Both the position numbers and the translations under genes were made by a program. The notes under the pieces are model-generated. The model worked only from the letters and a program-made list of their open reading frames with translations, did not search any database and was not told the origin of the DNA. This document shows, piece by piece, positions 21,158-29,588 of a stretch of DNA of 64,000 bases. The stretch's first letter is position 1. Each line of letters starts with the position of its first letter. Source of the stretch: Bradyrhizobium sp. CIAT3101 (GTDB lineage Bacteria; Pseudomonadota; Alphaproteobacteria; Rhizobiales; Xanthobacteraceae); NCBI RefSeq assembly GCF_029714945.1, contig NZ_CP121634.1:4423001-4487000 (forward strand), given 5' to 3'.

Positions 21158-21266
21158 AACTCCGGATCAGCTGCGCTGCCAAGGTCTTATTGGGAGGGTT
21201 AAGCCGTTATTTACTCGACGCGTGTTTACTTAAAAGACCAGTTCTGTTGCGTACGAGTGAGTAACC

Positions 21267-22664
21267 ATGTCTGTTGTCGCCGAGTTGCTTTACTCGCGCC
21301 GCGTACCGCAGGTCGCGGTCCTGGCGCTGATTTCCTTGAGCTTCGCGGGGTGCAGTGCCGACACACAGTCGCGACTGTCCCAGGCGAACTTCTCCAACCC
21401 CTTCTCGGACTCGACCGGTTCGGTCCAGCAGGCCCCGCCGCCGCAGCGTGAGCTGCCGCAATATGCGCGGCCGCAGACCCAGCCCGGCTATTATCAGTCC
21501 CAGGCCTTGCCGCCGCCGGCGGTTGCCGCGCCGCAATCCTATCCGGTTGCAGCGGGTGGGGGCGTCTCCGGAGGCGGTCGTGGCCTCGGCTCCTACACGC
21601 CGCCGCCGGCTCAGCCGCGTCTTGAGGCGACCGGCACCGTGCCGCCGCGCTCGGTCGCTGCCGCCCAGCCGGCCGGTGGGACCAAGATCATCGTCGGCAC
21701 CAGCGATACGCTCGACGTGCTCGCCAAGCGCTACCATGTGAGCCCGCAGGCGATCATGGCCGCCAACGGCTACAAGGGTCCGCGCGCGCTCTCGCCCGGC
21801 CAGCAACTGGTCATCCCGCATCCCGGTGCAACGGCTGCGGCGCCCGCGCCGGTGATGGCTCCGGTCGCTGCGGCTCCGGCGATGGCGCCGAAGCCGGTTG
21901 CTGCCGTCGCTGCACCGCCGAGCCTCCACTTCGTCAATCATGGTGACACGCTCGCCAGCATCGCGCGCAAGAACCATATCTCCGCGGCCGAGCTCGCGCG
22001 CGCCAATGGTCTCGAGCCCTCGGCCAAGCTCAAGCTCGGCACCAAGCTGACCGTGCCGGGCGCCAAGACGGCGGCGGTTGCGGCTCCGCTCGCTCCGGCT
22101 CCTGTCGCGGCGGCCCCTGTGGCGGCTGCACTGCAGCCGGTCGCGGCAGCTCCGGTTGCCGCCACCAAGATGGCCGCCGTTGCTCAGCCCGCGCAGAGCG
22201 CGCGCCTGGCCCAGGCCAACACCAATATCGAAGAGAAGCCCGCCGAGACGGCGCCGGCGAAAGCGGCCGAGACCACCAGCTCGCTGCCGACCTTCCGCTG
22301 GCCGGTGCGCGGCAAGGTGATCACGAGCTACGGCGCCAAGACCAACGGCAAGTCCAACGACGGCATCAACGTCGCGGTGCCCGAGGGGACGCCGGTCAAG
22401 GCGGCTGAAGACGGCGTCGTTGCCTATTCGGGCAACGAGCTGAAGGGTTACGGCAATCTGGTCCTGGTTCGGCACTCCAACGGCTACGTCACCGCATATG
22501 CCCATGCGAGTGAGCTGTTGGTGAAGCGCGGCGATCCTATCAAGCGCGGTCAGGTCATTGCCAAGTCGGGTCAATCCGGGGAGGTGGCGTCGCCGCAGCT
22601 CCACTTCGAGATCCGTAAGGGATCTAGCCCGGTTGACCCGCTTCAATTCCTGAACGGCGCGTGA
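21267..22664 (+). CDS. LysM/M23 lipoprotein, probable amidase activator (NlpD/DipM-like)
   Basis: Outer-membrane-type lipoprotein of 465 aa. The lipobox is LSFAGC near residue 31. Two LysM domains bind peptidoglycan: about residues 132-178 (KIIVGTSDTLDVLAKRYHVS) and 215-262 (LHFVNHGDTLASIARKNHIS). Ala/Pro-rich linkers separate them. The C-terminal M23 domain keeps the later histidines (AYAHASE, QLHFEIR). Where active enzymes have HxGID it reads NDGINVAVPEGTP, with both first zinc ligands changed to Asn. That loss fits a non-catalytic LytM factor that activates a cell-wall amidase at division. Confidence 0.9.
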   Translation: MSVVAELLYSRRVPQVAVLALISLSFAGCSADTQSRLSQANFSNPFSDSTGSVQQAPPPQRELPQYARPQTQPGYYQSQALPPPAVAAPQSYPVAAGGGVSGGGRGLGSYTPPPAQPRLEATGTVPPRSVAAAQPAGGTKIIVGTSDTLDVLAKRYHVSPQAIMAANGYKGPRALSPGQQLVIPHPGATAAAPAPVMAPVAAAPAMAPKPVAAVAAPPSLHFVNHGDTLASIARKNHISAAELARANGLEPSAKLKLGTKLTVPGAKTAAVAAPLAPAPVAAAPVAAALQPVAAAPVAATKMAAVAQPAQSARLAQANTNIEEKPAETAPAKAAETTSSLPTFRWPVRGKVITSYGAKTNGKSNDGINVAVPEGTPVKAAEDGVVAYSGNELKGYGNLVLVRHSNGYVTAYAHASELLVKRGDPIKRGQVIAKSGQSGEVASPQLHFEIRKGSSPVDPLQFLNGA

Positions 22665-22707
22665 GCGCTGACGTCAGGCTCTCGCTCTCGCCGCAAGAAC
22701 GCAGTTG

Positions 22708-22736
22708 TCGCCCGCCTTGTGCGGGCGATTTCTTTT
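22708..22736 (+). terminator. Rho-independent terminator after the LysM/M23 gene
   Basis: Perfect eight-base stem TCGCCCGC / GCGGGCGA with loop CTTGT, followed by TTTCTTTT. It lies between convergent genes. Confidence 0.8.
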
Positions 22737-22767
22737 CCAGTCGCGAGAAGCGCGGCGGCAGCCTCGA

Positions 22768-23760
22768 CTACTTCGCCGTCAGCCTCACGCCGAGCCGTCC
22801 CGCCAGCTCCTGCACGAACTGCCAGGCGACGCGGCCCGAGCGCGAGCCGCGCGTCGTCGACCATTCCAGTGCCTCGCGCTCCAGCGCTTCATCGTCGACT
22901 TTGATGCCGAAATGGCTGCAATAGCCGCGCACCATGGCGAGGTATTCGTCCTGGCTGCAGCGGTGGAAGCCGAGCCACAGGCCGAAGCGATCCGACAGCG
23001 AGACTTTCTCTTCGACGGCTTCGCCGGGATTGATCGCGGTCGAGCGTTCGTTCTCGATCATGTCGCGCGCGAGCAGATGGCGGCGGTTGGAGGTGGCGTA
23101 GAGGATGACGTTCTCGGGCCGGCCCTCGATGCCGCCTTCGAGCACGGCCTTGAGCGACTTGTACGACGCGTCATTGCCGTCGAAGGAAAGGTCGTCGATG
23201 AACACGATGAAGTGGAAGCTGGCGTCGCGGAGCTTTTCCATCAGCATCGGCAGCGTTTCGATGTCCTCGCGGTGGATCTCGATCAGCTTGAGCTTGTCGG
23301 CGGGCTTGCGGTCGGCGTTGATGCTGGCGTGGGCCGCCTTCACCAGCGACGACTTGCCCATGCCGCGCGCGCCCCAGAGCAGGGCGTTGTTGGCCGGCAG
23401 TCCGTTGGCGAACCGCTCGGTGTTCTCCATCAGGATGTCGCGCATCCGGTCGACGCCCTTGAGCAGGAACAGCTCGACGCGGCTGACCCGCGGCACCGCA
23501 GCAAGGCGGCCGTCGGGGTGCCAGACATAGGCGTCCGCCCGCTCGAACGATTCGCGCTCGACGGCCGGCTTGCCCTGGGCGGCGAGGTGCGCTGCGATGG
23601 TCTCCAGCGCGAGGACGATGCGCTCCTGGGAAAGGTCCTGGGTAGCCTTGGAAGCCGCCTTTGAGACCGCCTTGGGGCGTTTTGCCGCGACCTGGGCGGG
23701 CTTCGTGGCAGGGGTACGGGGGCCTTTGCCGGCCGGGCTTTTGCTTGGTTTTTTGGGCAT
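22768..23760 (-). CDS. AAA-type ATPase of the DUF815 family
   Basis: A 330-aa ATPase with a basic Lys/Pro/Ala N-terminus (residues 1-40). Walker A is WGARGMGKSSLVKAAH, Walker B is FHFIVFIDDLSFDG, and a sensor-like stretch follows at VILYATSNRRHL. The C-terminal lid includes the family phrase SLSDRFGLWLGFH. Met 23760 (MPKKPSKSP) was chosen since upstream residues are not protein-like. Cellular role unknown; the family is widely conserved in Proteobacteria. Confidence 0.9.
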   Translation of the reverse strand: MPKKPSKSPAGKGPRTPATKPAQVAAKRPKAVSKAASKATQDLSQERIVLALETIAAHLAAQGKPAVERESFERADAYVWHPDGRLAAVPRVSRVELFLLKGVDRMRDILMENTERFANGLPANNALLWGARGMGKSSLVKAAHASINADRKPADKLKLIEIHREDIETLPMLMEKLRDASFHFIVFIDDLSFDGNDASYKSLKAVLEGGIEGRPENVILYATSNRRHLLARDMIENERSTAINPGEAVEEKVSLSDRFGLWLGFHRCSQDEYLAMVRGYCSHFGIKVDDEALEREALEWSTTRGSRSGRVAWQFVQELAGRLGVRLTAK

Positions 23761-23941
23761 GTCCGAAGTTCCTGAGAATGCAGCCTTATCGGGCCTGACG
23801 GCGCGCCGCAAGGTGGCCAAATCGACGGTCTGGCAGCGTTGCAATTGGGGCAATGGCCGCTATAGTCCGCGCGAATTTGACCGAACCGGTCGCCCTTGAG
23901 GGCCTGACCGGTTTTCCCCCGTTTCCACGAGGATCGTCCGA

Positions 23942-24310
23942 ATGTTCATTACCCCTGCGTATGCCCAGGCTGCGGGCGCCGGTGACACCAACAGCATGTT
24001 GATGTCGCTGCTGCCGTTCGCCCTGATCTTCGTGATCATGTACTTCCTGATTCTGCGTCCCCAGCAGAAGAAAGTGAAAGACCACGCCGAGCTCGTGAAG
24101 AACATTCGCCGCGGCGACACCGTCGTGACCTCGGGCGGCCTGGTCGGCAAGGTCACCAAGGTGGTCGATGACGACCAGATCGAGTTCGAGATTTCCGACG
24201 GCGTGCGCGTGCGCCAGATGCGGTCGATGATCTCGGGCGTCCGCGCCAAGGGCGAGCCGGCCAAGGACAGCGCGAAGGAAAGCGCCAAGGACGACGCCGC
24301 GGCGAAGTGA
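23942..24310 (+). CDS. yajC: Preprotein translocase subunit YajC
   Basis: Accessory Sec subunit (122 aa), one transmembrane helix (LLPFALIFVIMYFLILRPQQ) carrying the family signature RPQQKK. The conserved cytoplasmic domain (IRRGDTVVTSGGLVGKVTK) follows, then a charged tail. It leads the yajC-secD-secF operon, 49 bp before secD. Confidence 0.95.
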   Translation: MFITPAYAQAAGAGDTNSMLMSLLPFALIFVIMYFLILRPQQKKVKDHAELVKNIRRGDTVVTSGGLVGKVTKVVDDDQIEFEISDGVRVRQMRSMISGVRAKGEPAKDSAKESAKDDAAAK

Positions 24311-24359
24311 ACGCTTTCCCGCGAGTCTCTCAAATCTCCTGATCTGACAGGTCCAGTCG

Positions 24360-25958
24360 ATGTTGTATTTCACGCGGTGGAGGGCGCTCGGGATCATCCT
24401 GACGGCGCTGATCGTGTGCCTCTGCGCGGTCCCGAACTTCTTCCCCGAGGCGCAGGTCAAGACGTGGCCCGCCTGGGCACAGCGCCGGCTGGTGCTCGGC
24501 CTCGACCTTCAGGGCGGCTCCTATCTGCTGCTCGAGGTCGATGCCAACTACGTCAAGAAGGAAAAGCTCGATCAGGTGCGCGACGACGTCCGCCGCTCGC
24601 TGCGTGAGGCCAAGATCGGCTATACCGGCCTCGTGACCCGCGGCGACGCCGTCGAGGTCCGGGTCAAGGATACCGACCTCCAGGCTGCGCTGACCAAGCT
24701 GCGTGAACTCTCACAGCCGATCGGCGGCCTGCTCGGGTCGAGCGCTCAGCGTGACCTCGACATCTCTGATGCCGGCGGCGGCTTGATCCGCCTCGCACTG
24801 TCGCAGCCTGCCATGGTCGAGCGCATGCGCAAGACCATCGAGCAGTCGATCCAGATCGTCGAACGCCGCGTCAACGAGCTCGGCACCGTCGAGCCGGTGA
24901 TCCAGCGTCAGGGCACCGACCGCATCCTGGTTCAGGTCCCGGGTCTTCAGGATCCGACGCATCTGAAAGAGCTGCTCGGCAAGACCGCGAAGATGGAATT
25001 CCGCATGGTCGACACCTCGGTGCCGGCGGATCAGGCGCAGCGCGGTGGCGTGCCGCCGGACTCCGAGCTCCTGATGAGCCAGAGCTCGCCGAAGGTGCCG
25101 TACGTCGTCAAGAAGCAGGTGCTGGTCTCTGGCGCCGAGCTTACCGATGCCCAGCCCGGATTTGACCAGCGCACCAACGAGCCGATCGTCTCCTTCCGCT
25201 TCAACTCCACCGGGGCGCGCAAATTCGCGCAGGCCACGCAGGAGAACGTAGGGCTGCCGTTCGCGATCGTGCTCGACAACGAGGTGATCTCGGCACCGGT
25301 CATCCGCGAGCCCATCACGGGCGGACAGGGGCAGATTTCGGGCAACTTCACGGTCCAGTCCGCCAACGATCTTGCGATCCTGATGCGTGCCGGCGCGCTG
25401 CCGGCGCCGCTCACGGTGGTCGAGGAACGCACGGTTGGTCCGGGCCTCGGCCAGGATTCGATCGAGAAGGGCGAGCTTGCGGCCTATGTCGGCTCGATCA
25501 TGGTCATCGTGTTCATGCTGTTGACCTACCGGCTGTTCGGCGTGTTCGCCAACATCGCGGTGGCCGTCAATGTCGCCATGATCTTCGGCCTGTTGTCGCT
25601 GCTCAATGCCACGCTGACGCTGCCCGGCATCGCCGGCATCGTGCTCACCGTCGGCATCGCGGTCGATAGCAACGTGCTGATCTACGAGCGCATCCGCGAA
25701 GAGCTGCGCGGCGGCCGCAACGCGATTTCGGCGATCGACGCCGGCTTCAAGCGGGCGCTTGCGACCATCCTCGATTCCAACATCACCACCTTCATCGCCG
25801 CTGCGGTGCTGTTCTACATCGGCACCGGCCCGGTGCGCGGCTTCGCCGTGACGCTCGGCATCGGCATCATCACCACGGTGTTCACCGCCTTCACGCTGAC
25901 CCGGCTGATCGTGGCCTGGTGGGTGCGGTGGAAGCGGCCGCAGAACGTGCCGATCTAG
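24360..25958 (+). CDS. secD: Protein translocase subunit SecD
   Basis: RND-type membrane protein (532 aa) that uses proton motive force to complete protein export with SecF. The first helix is near residues 7-27, followed by GLDLQGGSYLLLEVD, the family signature. The large periplasmic domain holds the ERRVNELGTVEPVIQRQG motif and GALPAPLTVVEERTVGPGLG. Five C-terminal helices contain GIVLTVGIAVDSNVLIYERI. secF follows after 10 bp. Confidence 0.97.
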   Translation: MLYFTRWRALGIILTALIVCLCAVPNFFPEAQVKTWPAWAQRRLVLGLDLQGGSYLLLEVDANYVKKEKLDQVRDDVRRSLREAKIGYTGLVTRGDAVEVRVKDTDLQAALTKLRELSQPIGGLLGSSAQRDLDISDAGGGLIRLALSQPAMVERMRKTIEQSIQIVERRVNELGTVEPVIQRQGTDRILVQVPGLQDPTHLKELLGKTAKMEFRMVDTSVPADQAQRGGVPPDSELLMSQSSPKVPYVVKKQVLVSGAELTDAQPGFDQRTNEPIVSFRFNSTGARKFAQATQENVGLPFAIVLDNEVISAPVIREPITGGQGQISGNFTVQSANDLAILMRAGALPAPLTVVEERTVGPGLGQDSIEKGELAAYVGSIMVIVFMLLTYRLFGVFANIAVAVNVAMIFGLLSLLNATLTLPGIAGIVLTVGIAVDSNVLIYERIREELRGGRNAISAIDAGFKRALATILDSNITTFIAAAVLFYIGTGPVRGFAVTLGIGIITTVFTAFTLTRLIVAWWVRWKRPQNVPI

Positions 25959-25968
25959 GAGCCTGATC

Positions 25969-26988
25969 GTGACTCACTACGTTCTCATCGGGCTCGGCAT
26001 CCTGATCGCCGTCCTTACCGTGGTCTCGGTGTTCGGCTGGCTGCCGTCGCTGCGCATCGTCCCCGACGATACGCATTTCGATTTCACGCGCTTCCGCCGC
26101 ATCAGCTTCCCGATCTCGGCCGCGTTGTCGATTCTCGCTATCACGTTGTTCTTCACCCATGGCCTGAATTTCGGCATCGATTTCCGCGGCGGCACGCTGC
26201 TGGAGGTCAAGGCGAAGTCGGGTACCGCCGACATCGCGGCGATGCGCACGACGCTGGATGCCCTGCGTCTCGGCGAAGTCCAGTTGCAGCAGTTTGGCGG
26301 TCCCGAGAACGTCCTGATCCGCGTCGCGGAGCAGCCGGGCGGCGATGCCGCCCAGCAGGAGGCCGTGCAAAAGGTCCGTGGCGCGCTCGGCGATACCGTC
26401 GAATATCGCCGCGTCGAAGTTGTCGGGCCACGCGTCTCCGGCGAGCTGCTGGCGTTCGGCATGCTCGGTCTGATGCTCGCGATCGTCTCGATCCTGGTCT
26501 ATCTCTGGTTCCGGTTCGAATGGCAGTTCGCGCTCGGTGCAATGATCGCCAACGTGCACGACATCGTGCTGACCATCGGCTTCATGTCGATCAGCCAGGT
26601 CGATTTCGACCTGACCAGCATCGCGGCGCTCCTGACGATTCTCGGCTACTCGCTCAACGATACCGTCGTCATCTATGACCGTATCCGTGAAATGCTGCGG
26701 CGCTACAAGAAGATGCCGATGCCGCAGCTGTTGAACGAGTCCATCAACTCGACGCTGTCGCGCTCGATCATCACGCACTTCACGGTAACCTTGGCGTTGC
26801 TCGCGCTGCTGCTGTTCGGCGGTCATGCCATCCACAGCTTCACGGCCGTCATGATGTTCGGCGTGGTGCTGGTCGGCACCTACACCTCGATCTTCATCGC
26901 AGCGCCGATTCTGATCTATCTCGGCGTCGGCGAGCATCGTGAAGATGCGAAGGAAGAGGCTCCGCCGGCGAAGAAAAACAAGGCATGA
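25969..26988 (+). CDS. secF: Protein translocase subunit SecF
   Basis: SecDF partner of 339 aa with six membrane helices. GTG 25969 has AGGAG seven bases upstream. The family motif GLNFGIDFRGGTLLEV follows the first helices. The later TM core includes LTILGYSLNDTVVIYDRIRE, with the conserved Asp. The Lys-rich tail (KEEAPPAKKNKA) is cytoplasmic. Confidence 0.97.
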   Translation: MTHYVLIGLGILIAVLTVVSVFGWLPSLRIVPDDTHFDFTRFRRISFPISAALSILAITLFFTHGLNFGIDFRGGTLLEVKAKSGTADIAAMRTTLDALRLGEVQLQQFGGPENVLIRVAEQPGGDAAQQEAVQKVRGALGDTVEYRRVEVVGPRVSGELLAFGMLGLMLAIVSILVYLWFRFEWQFALGAMIANVHDIVLTIGFMSISQVDFDLTSIAALLTILGYSLNDTVVIYDRIREMLRRYKKMPMPQLLNESINSTLSRSIITHFTVTLALLALLLFGGHAIHSFTAVMMFGVVLVGTYTSIFIAAPILIYLGVGEHREDAKEEAPPAKKNKA

Positions 26989-26999
26989 TCCGAACCGTG

Positions 27000-27025
27000 T
27001 GCCCTCGCATGAGTTTGCGAGGGCA
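27000..27025 (+). terminator. Perfect 10-bp stem-loop after secF
   Basis: TGCCCTCGCA and TGCGAGGGCA pair perfectly around TGAGTT, starting 12 bp after the secF stop. No T-run follows, so it may be a partial terminator or a 3'-end stabilising hairpin that lets some transcription reach the Mth938 gene. Confidence 0.55.
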
Positions 27026-27048
27026 ATAGGCTCATTCGGACGAAGCTC

Positions 27049-27432
27049 ATGGCCGGCGACCCCAACGCTCCCCATTTCCCGCGCTCGGCGCCGATCGAGG
27101 CCTATGGCAAGGGCGGTTTCGCCTTTGCGGGCATGTCGCACCGGGGCTCGCTGCTGTGCCTGCCTGACGCCATCTGGGCCTGGGACGTGACGGATCCCAC
27201 CAAGATCGATCGCTATTCGCTGGATCGGGTGTTCACGGCCGCCAACAGCATCGACACGCTTCTGGTCGGGACCGGAACCGGCGTCTGGCTGCCGCCGCCG
27301 GAGCTGCGCCAGGCGCTGAAGGCGGTGAGGGTGGTGCTGGACACCATGCAAACCGGGCCGGCGGTGCGCACCTACAACATCATGATCGGCGAACGGCGCC
27401 GCGTTGCGGCTGCGCTGATTGCCGTGCCATGA
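27049..27432 (+). CDS. Mth938-domain protein (NDUFAF3 homologue)
   Basis: A 127-aa Mth938/DUF498 protein, the bacterial counterpart of mitochondrial complex I assembly factor NDUFAF3. Recognisable stretches are IEAYGKGGFAFAGMSHRGSL, the core IDTLLVGTGTGVWLPP (compare LLIGTG in the family) and VRTYNIMIGERRRVAAALI. It lies behind secF and overlaps the phytoene-synthase-like gene by ATGA. A role in assembling respiratory membrane complexes is inferred from homology and context. Confidence 0.9.
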   Translation: MAGDPNAPHFPRSAPIEAYGKGGFAFAGMSHRGSLLCLPDAIWAWDVTDPTKIDRYSLDRVFTAANSIDTLLVGTGTGVWLPPPELRQALKAVRVVLDTMQTGPAVRTYNIMIGERRRVAAALIAVP

Positions 27433-28292
27433 GCAGCGCTGCGACGCCGCCCGACACCATGACGTTCTGCGCCGACCTCGTGCGCAGCCATGACTTTCCG
27501 CGCTATGCCGCGACCCTCTTCGCGCCAGCCGCCGAACGTCGGGCGCTGCTGGCGCTCTACGCCTTCAATGTCGAGATCGTCCGGGTCCGCGACCAGGTGA
27601 GCCAGCCCTTGCCCGGCGAAATCCGCTTTCAATGGTGGACCGATCTGTTCTCGGGCCTCGTTCACGGCAGCGCCGAGGGCAATCCGGTGGCGGCCGAGCT
27701 GCTGCGTGCGATCCGGGACTTTGACCTGCCGGTCGAGCCGTTGTCGCTGCTCGTCGACGAGCACCAGTTCGATCTCTACAACGATCCGATGCCGACCATG
27801 ACGGCGCTGGAAGGCTATCTGGCGGCGACCTCTTCGGCCTTGTTCGCGCTCGCGGCGCGGATCATGGGCGAGGCTTCGGATGCGAGCGAGCACCTCGCGC
27901 GGCATGCCGGGCTGGCGCAGGGCATCGTGCAGGTGATCGCGAACCTGCCGCGGGACTCGGCCCATCGACAATTGTTCCTGCCGCAGCAATTCCTGACCGG
28001 CCATGGCTGTGTCATCGAGGATGTGTTCGCCGGCAAACAGACGTCCCATCTGAATGCCGTGCTGGACCAGCTCATCGGCGAAGCCCGGCGGCATCTGGCG
28101 ACGGCCTCATCGCTGCTGGCGCAGGTGGCGCCGTCGGCGCGGGCAGCGTTCCTGCCGCTAGGCCAGGCGCGGGCTGATCTCGATCGCCTGGTGCGGCCGG
28201 GGCGCAATCCCTTCGCGCCGCAGCCGGTGTCGCGGTTGCGCACGCTTTGGACGCTGTGGCGGGCTTCACGATCCCGGGAATTTACCAAATAG
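27429..28292 (+). CDS. Squalene/phytoene-synthase-fold protein, NDUFAF6-like
   Basis: A 287-aa all-alpha isoprenyl-synthase-fold protein. The family landmarks remain (RYAATLFAPAAERRALLALY, WWTDLF, GYLAATSSALFALAARI, GLAQGIVQVIANLPRD). The Asp-rich substrate motifs do not: where true synthases have DDxxD, this one has NVEIVRVRD, and the second motif reads VIANLPRD. It is therefore probably non-catalytic, as in mitochondrial complex I factor NDUFAF6. Translational coupling to the Mth938 gene (ATGA) strengthens that reading. An active prenyl-transferase cannot be wholly excluded. Confidence 0.85.
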   Translation: MSSAATPPDTMTFCADLVRSHDFPRYAATLFAPAAERRALLALYAFNVEIVRVRDQVSQPLPGEIRFQWWTDLFSGLVHGSAEGNPVAAELLRAIRDFDLPVEPLSLLVDEHQFDLYNDPMPTMTALEGYLAATSSALFALAARIMGEASDASEHLARHAGLAQGIVQVIANLPRDSAHRQLFLPQQFLTGHGCVIEDVFAGKQTSHLNAVLDQLIGEARRHLATASSLLAQVAPSARAAFLPLGQARADLDRLVRPGRNPFAPQPVSRLRTLWTLWRASRSREFTK

Positions 28293-28337
28293 CGGTTGGC
28301 TTATCGCCCGAGGCGGCCGAATGCTCTATGCTGTCCC

Positions 28338-29582
28338 ATGGCTGAATTGTCCCAAACCGCAATCCCCGATCTGAGCGGCCTTCCGGTCGCAGCTCGTGAC
28401 ATTCAAGCTGCTGCCGAGACGATCCGCGGCGCCGTCGTCGAGACTCCCTGCAGCTACAGCCGGACGCTCAGCAACATCTGCGGCTGCGACCTCTGGCTCA
28501 AATTCGAGAACCTCCAGTTCACCTCATCGTTCAAGGAGCGTGGGGCGCTGAACCGGCTCACGGCGCTGACGCCGGAGGAGCGTGCGCGCGGCGTCGTCGC
28601 CATGTCGGCGGGCAACCACGCGCAGGGCGTGGCCTATCATGCCAAGCGGCTCGGCATTCCCGCCACGATCGTCATGCCGGTGGGCACGCCGATGGTGAAG
28701 GTCGAGAACACCAGGCATCACGGCGCAGAGGTGGTCGTCACCGGCGCGACGCTGGAGGAGGCGGCTACGTTCGCACGCAGCCACGGCGAGGCCCGCGGCA
28801 TGATCTTCGTCCACCCCTACGACGACCCCCTGGTCATTGCGGGGCAGGGCACGGTGGGGCTTGAGATGCTCAAGGCGGTGCCGGAGCTCGACACATTGGT
28901 CGTCCCGATCGGCGGCGGTGGCCTGATCAGCGGCATCGCCATTGCGGCGAAATCGATCAAGCCGTCGCTGCGGATCCTGGGTGTCGAGGCCTGGCTCTAT
29001 CCCTCGATGTACAATGCCGTCCATGGTGGCAATCTGCCGGCGCGGGGCGATACGCTTGCCGAAGGCATCGCAGTCAAATCGCCGGGCAAAATCACCACTG
29101 AAATCGTCCGCGCCCTGGTCGACGACATTGCGCTCGTCAACGAAGCCGAGCTCGAGCGCGCGGTCGCAACCCTGATTTCGATCGAGAAGACGGTCGTCGA
29201 GGGCGCCGGCGCTGCGGGCCTTGCGGCGATCATGTCTGATCCCACGCGCTTCGCCGGCGAGAAGGTTGGTCTGGTCCTGAGCGGCGGCAACATCGACACC
29301 AGGCTGATCGCCTCGGTGCTGACGCGCGAACTCGCGCGCGAGGGACGGCTGACCCAGCTCTCGCTCGATATTCCCGACAGGCCGGGCCAGTTGGCGGCGG
29401 TCGCCGCACTGCTGGCGGAAGCCGGCGCCAACATCATCGAGGTCTCGCACCAGCGGACCTTCTCCGACCTTCCGGCCAAGGCGACGCTGCTGCAACTCGT
29501 CATCGAGACCCGCGACAGCGCGCATCTCGACGAGGTCATGGCCAAGCTCGGCGCATCCGGGCTGAGCGCGCGCTGTACCTGA
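28338..29582 (+). CDS. Threonine ammonia-lyase (threonine dehydratase)
   Basis: PLP enzyme (414 aa) converting L-threonine to 2-oxobutanoate and ammonia. The PLP Lys is K66 in SSFKERGALNRL. The phosphate-binding loop is VVPIGGGGLISG, and the substrate loop SAGNHAQGVAYHA is intact. After about residue 335 comes an ACT-like domain (LSLDIPDRPGQLAAVAALLA, GANIIEVSH), a regulatory layout of the short TdcB/IlvA type. ATG 28338 was chosen because the upstream 14 codons do not match the family. Serine dehydratase side activity is likely. Confidence 0.92.
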   Translation: MAELSQTAIPDLSGLPVAARDIQAAAETIRGAVVETPCSYSRTLSNICGCDLWLKFENLQFTSSFKERGALNRLTALTPEERARGVVAMSAGNHAQGVAYHAKRLGIPATIVMPVGTPMVKVENTRHHGAEVVVTGATLEEAATFARSHGEARGMIFVHPYDDPLVIAGQGTVGLEMLKAVPELDTLVVPIGGGGLISGIAIAAKSIKPSLRILGVEAWLYPSMYNAVHGGNLPARGDTLAEGIAVKSPGKITTEIVRALVDDIALVNEAELERAVATLISIEKTVVEGAGAAGLAAIMSDPTRFAGEKVGLVLSGGNIDTRLIASVLTRELAREGRLTQLSLDIPDRPGQLAAVAALLAEAGANIIEVSHQRTFSDLPAKATLLQLVIETRDSAHLDEVMAKLGASGLSARCT

Positions 29583-29588
29583 GCGCCG

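Noticed and set aside
22705..23664. 319-aa open frame antisense to the DUF815 ATPase
   Set aside because: The ATPase has Walker motifs on the other strand; this frame has none.
25891..27351. 486-aa open frame antisense to secF
   Set aside because: Shadow of secF and the Mth938 gene; no start context or domain.
27429..28292. Carotenoid or hopanoid biosynthesis gene
   Set aside because: Asp-rich catalytic motifs are missing and the neighbours are secDF and Mth938, not hpn or crt genes.
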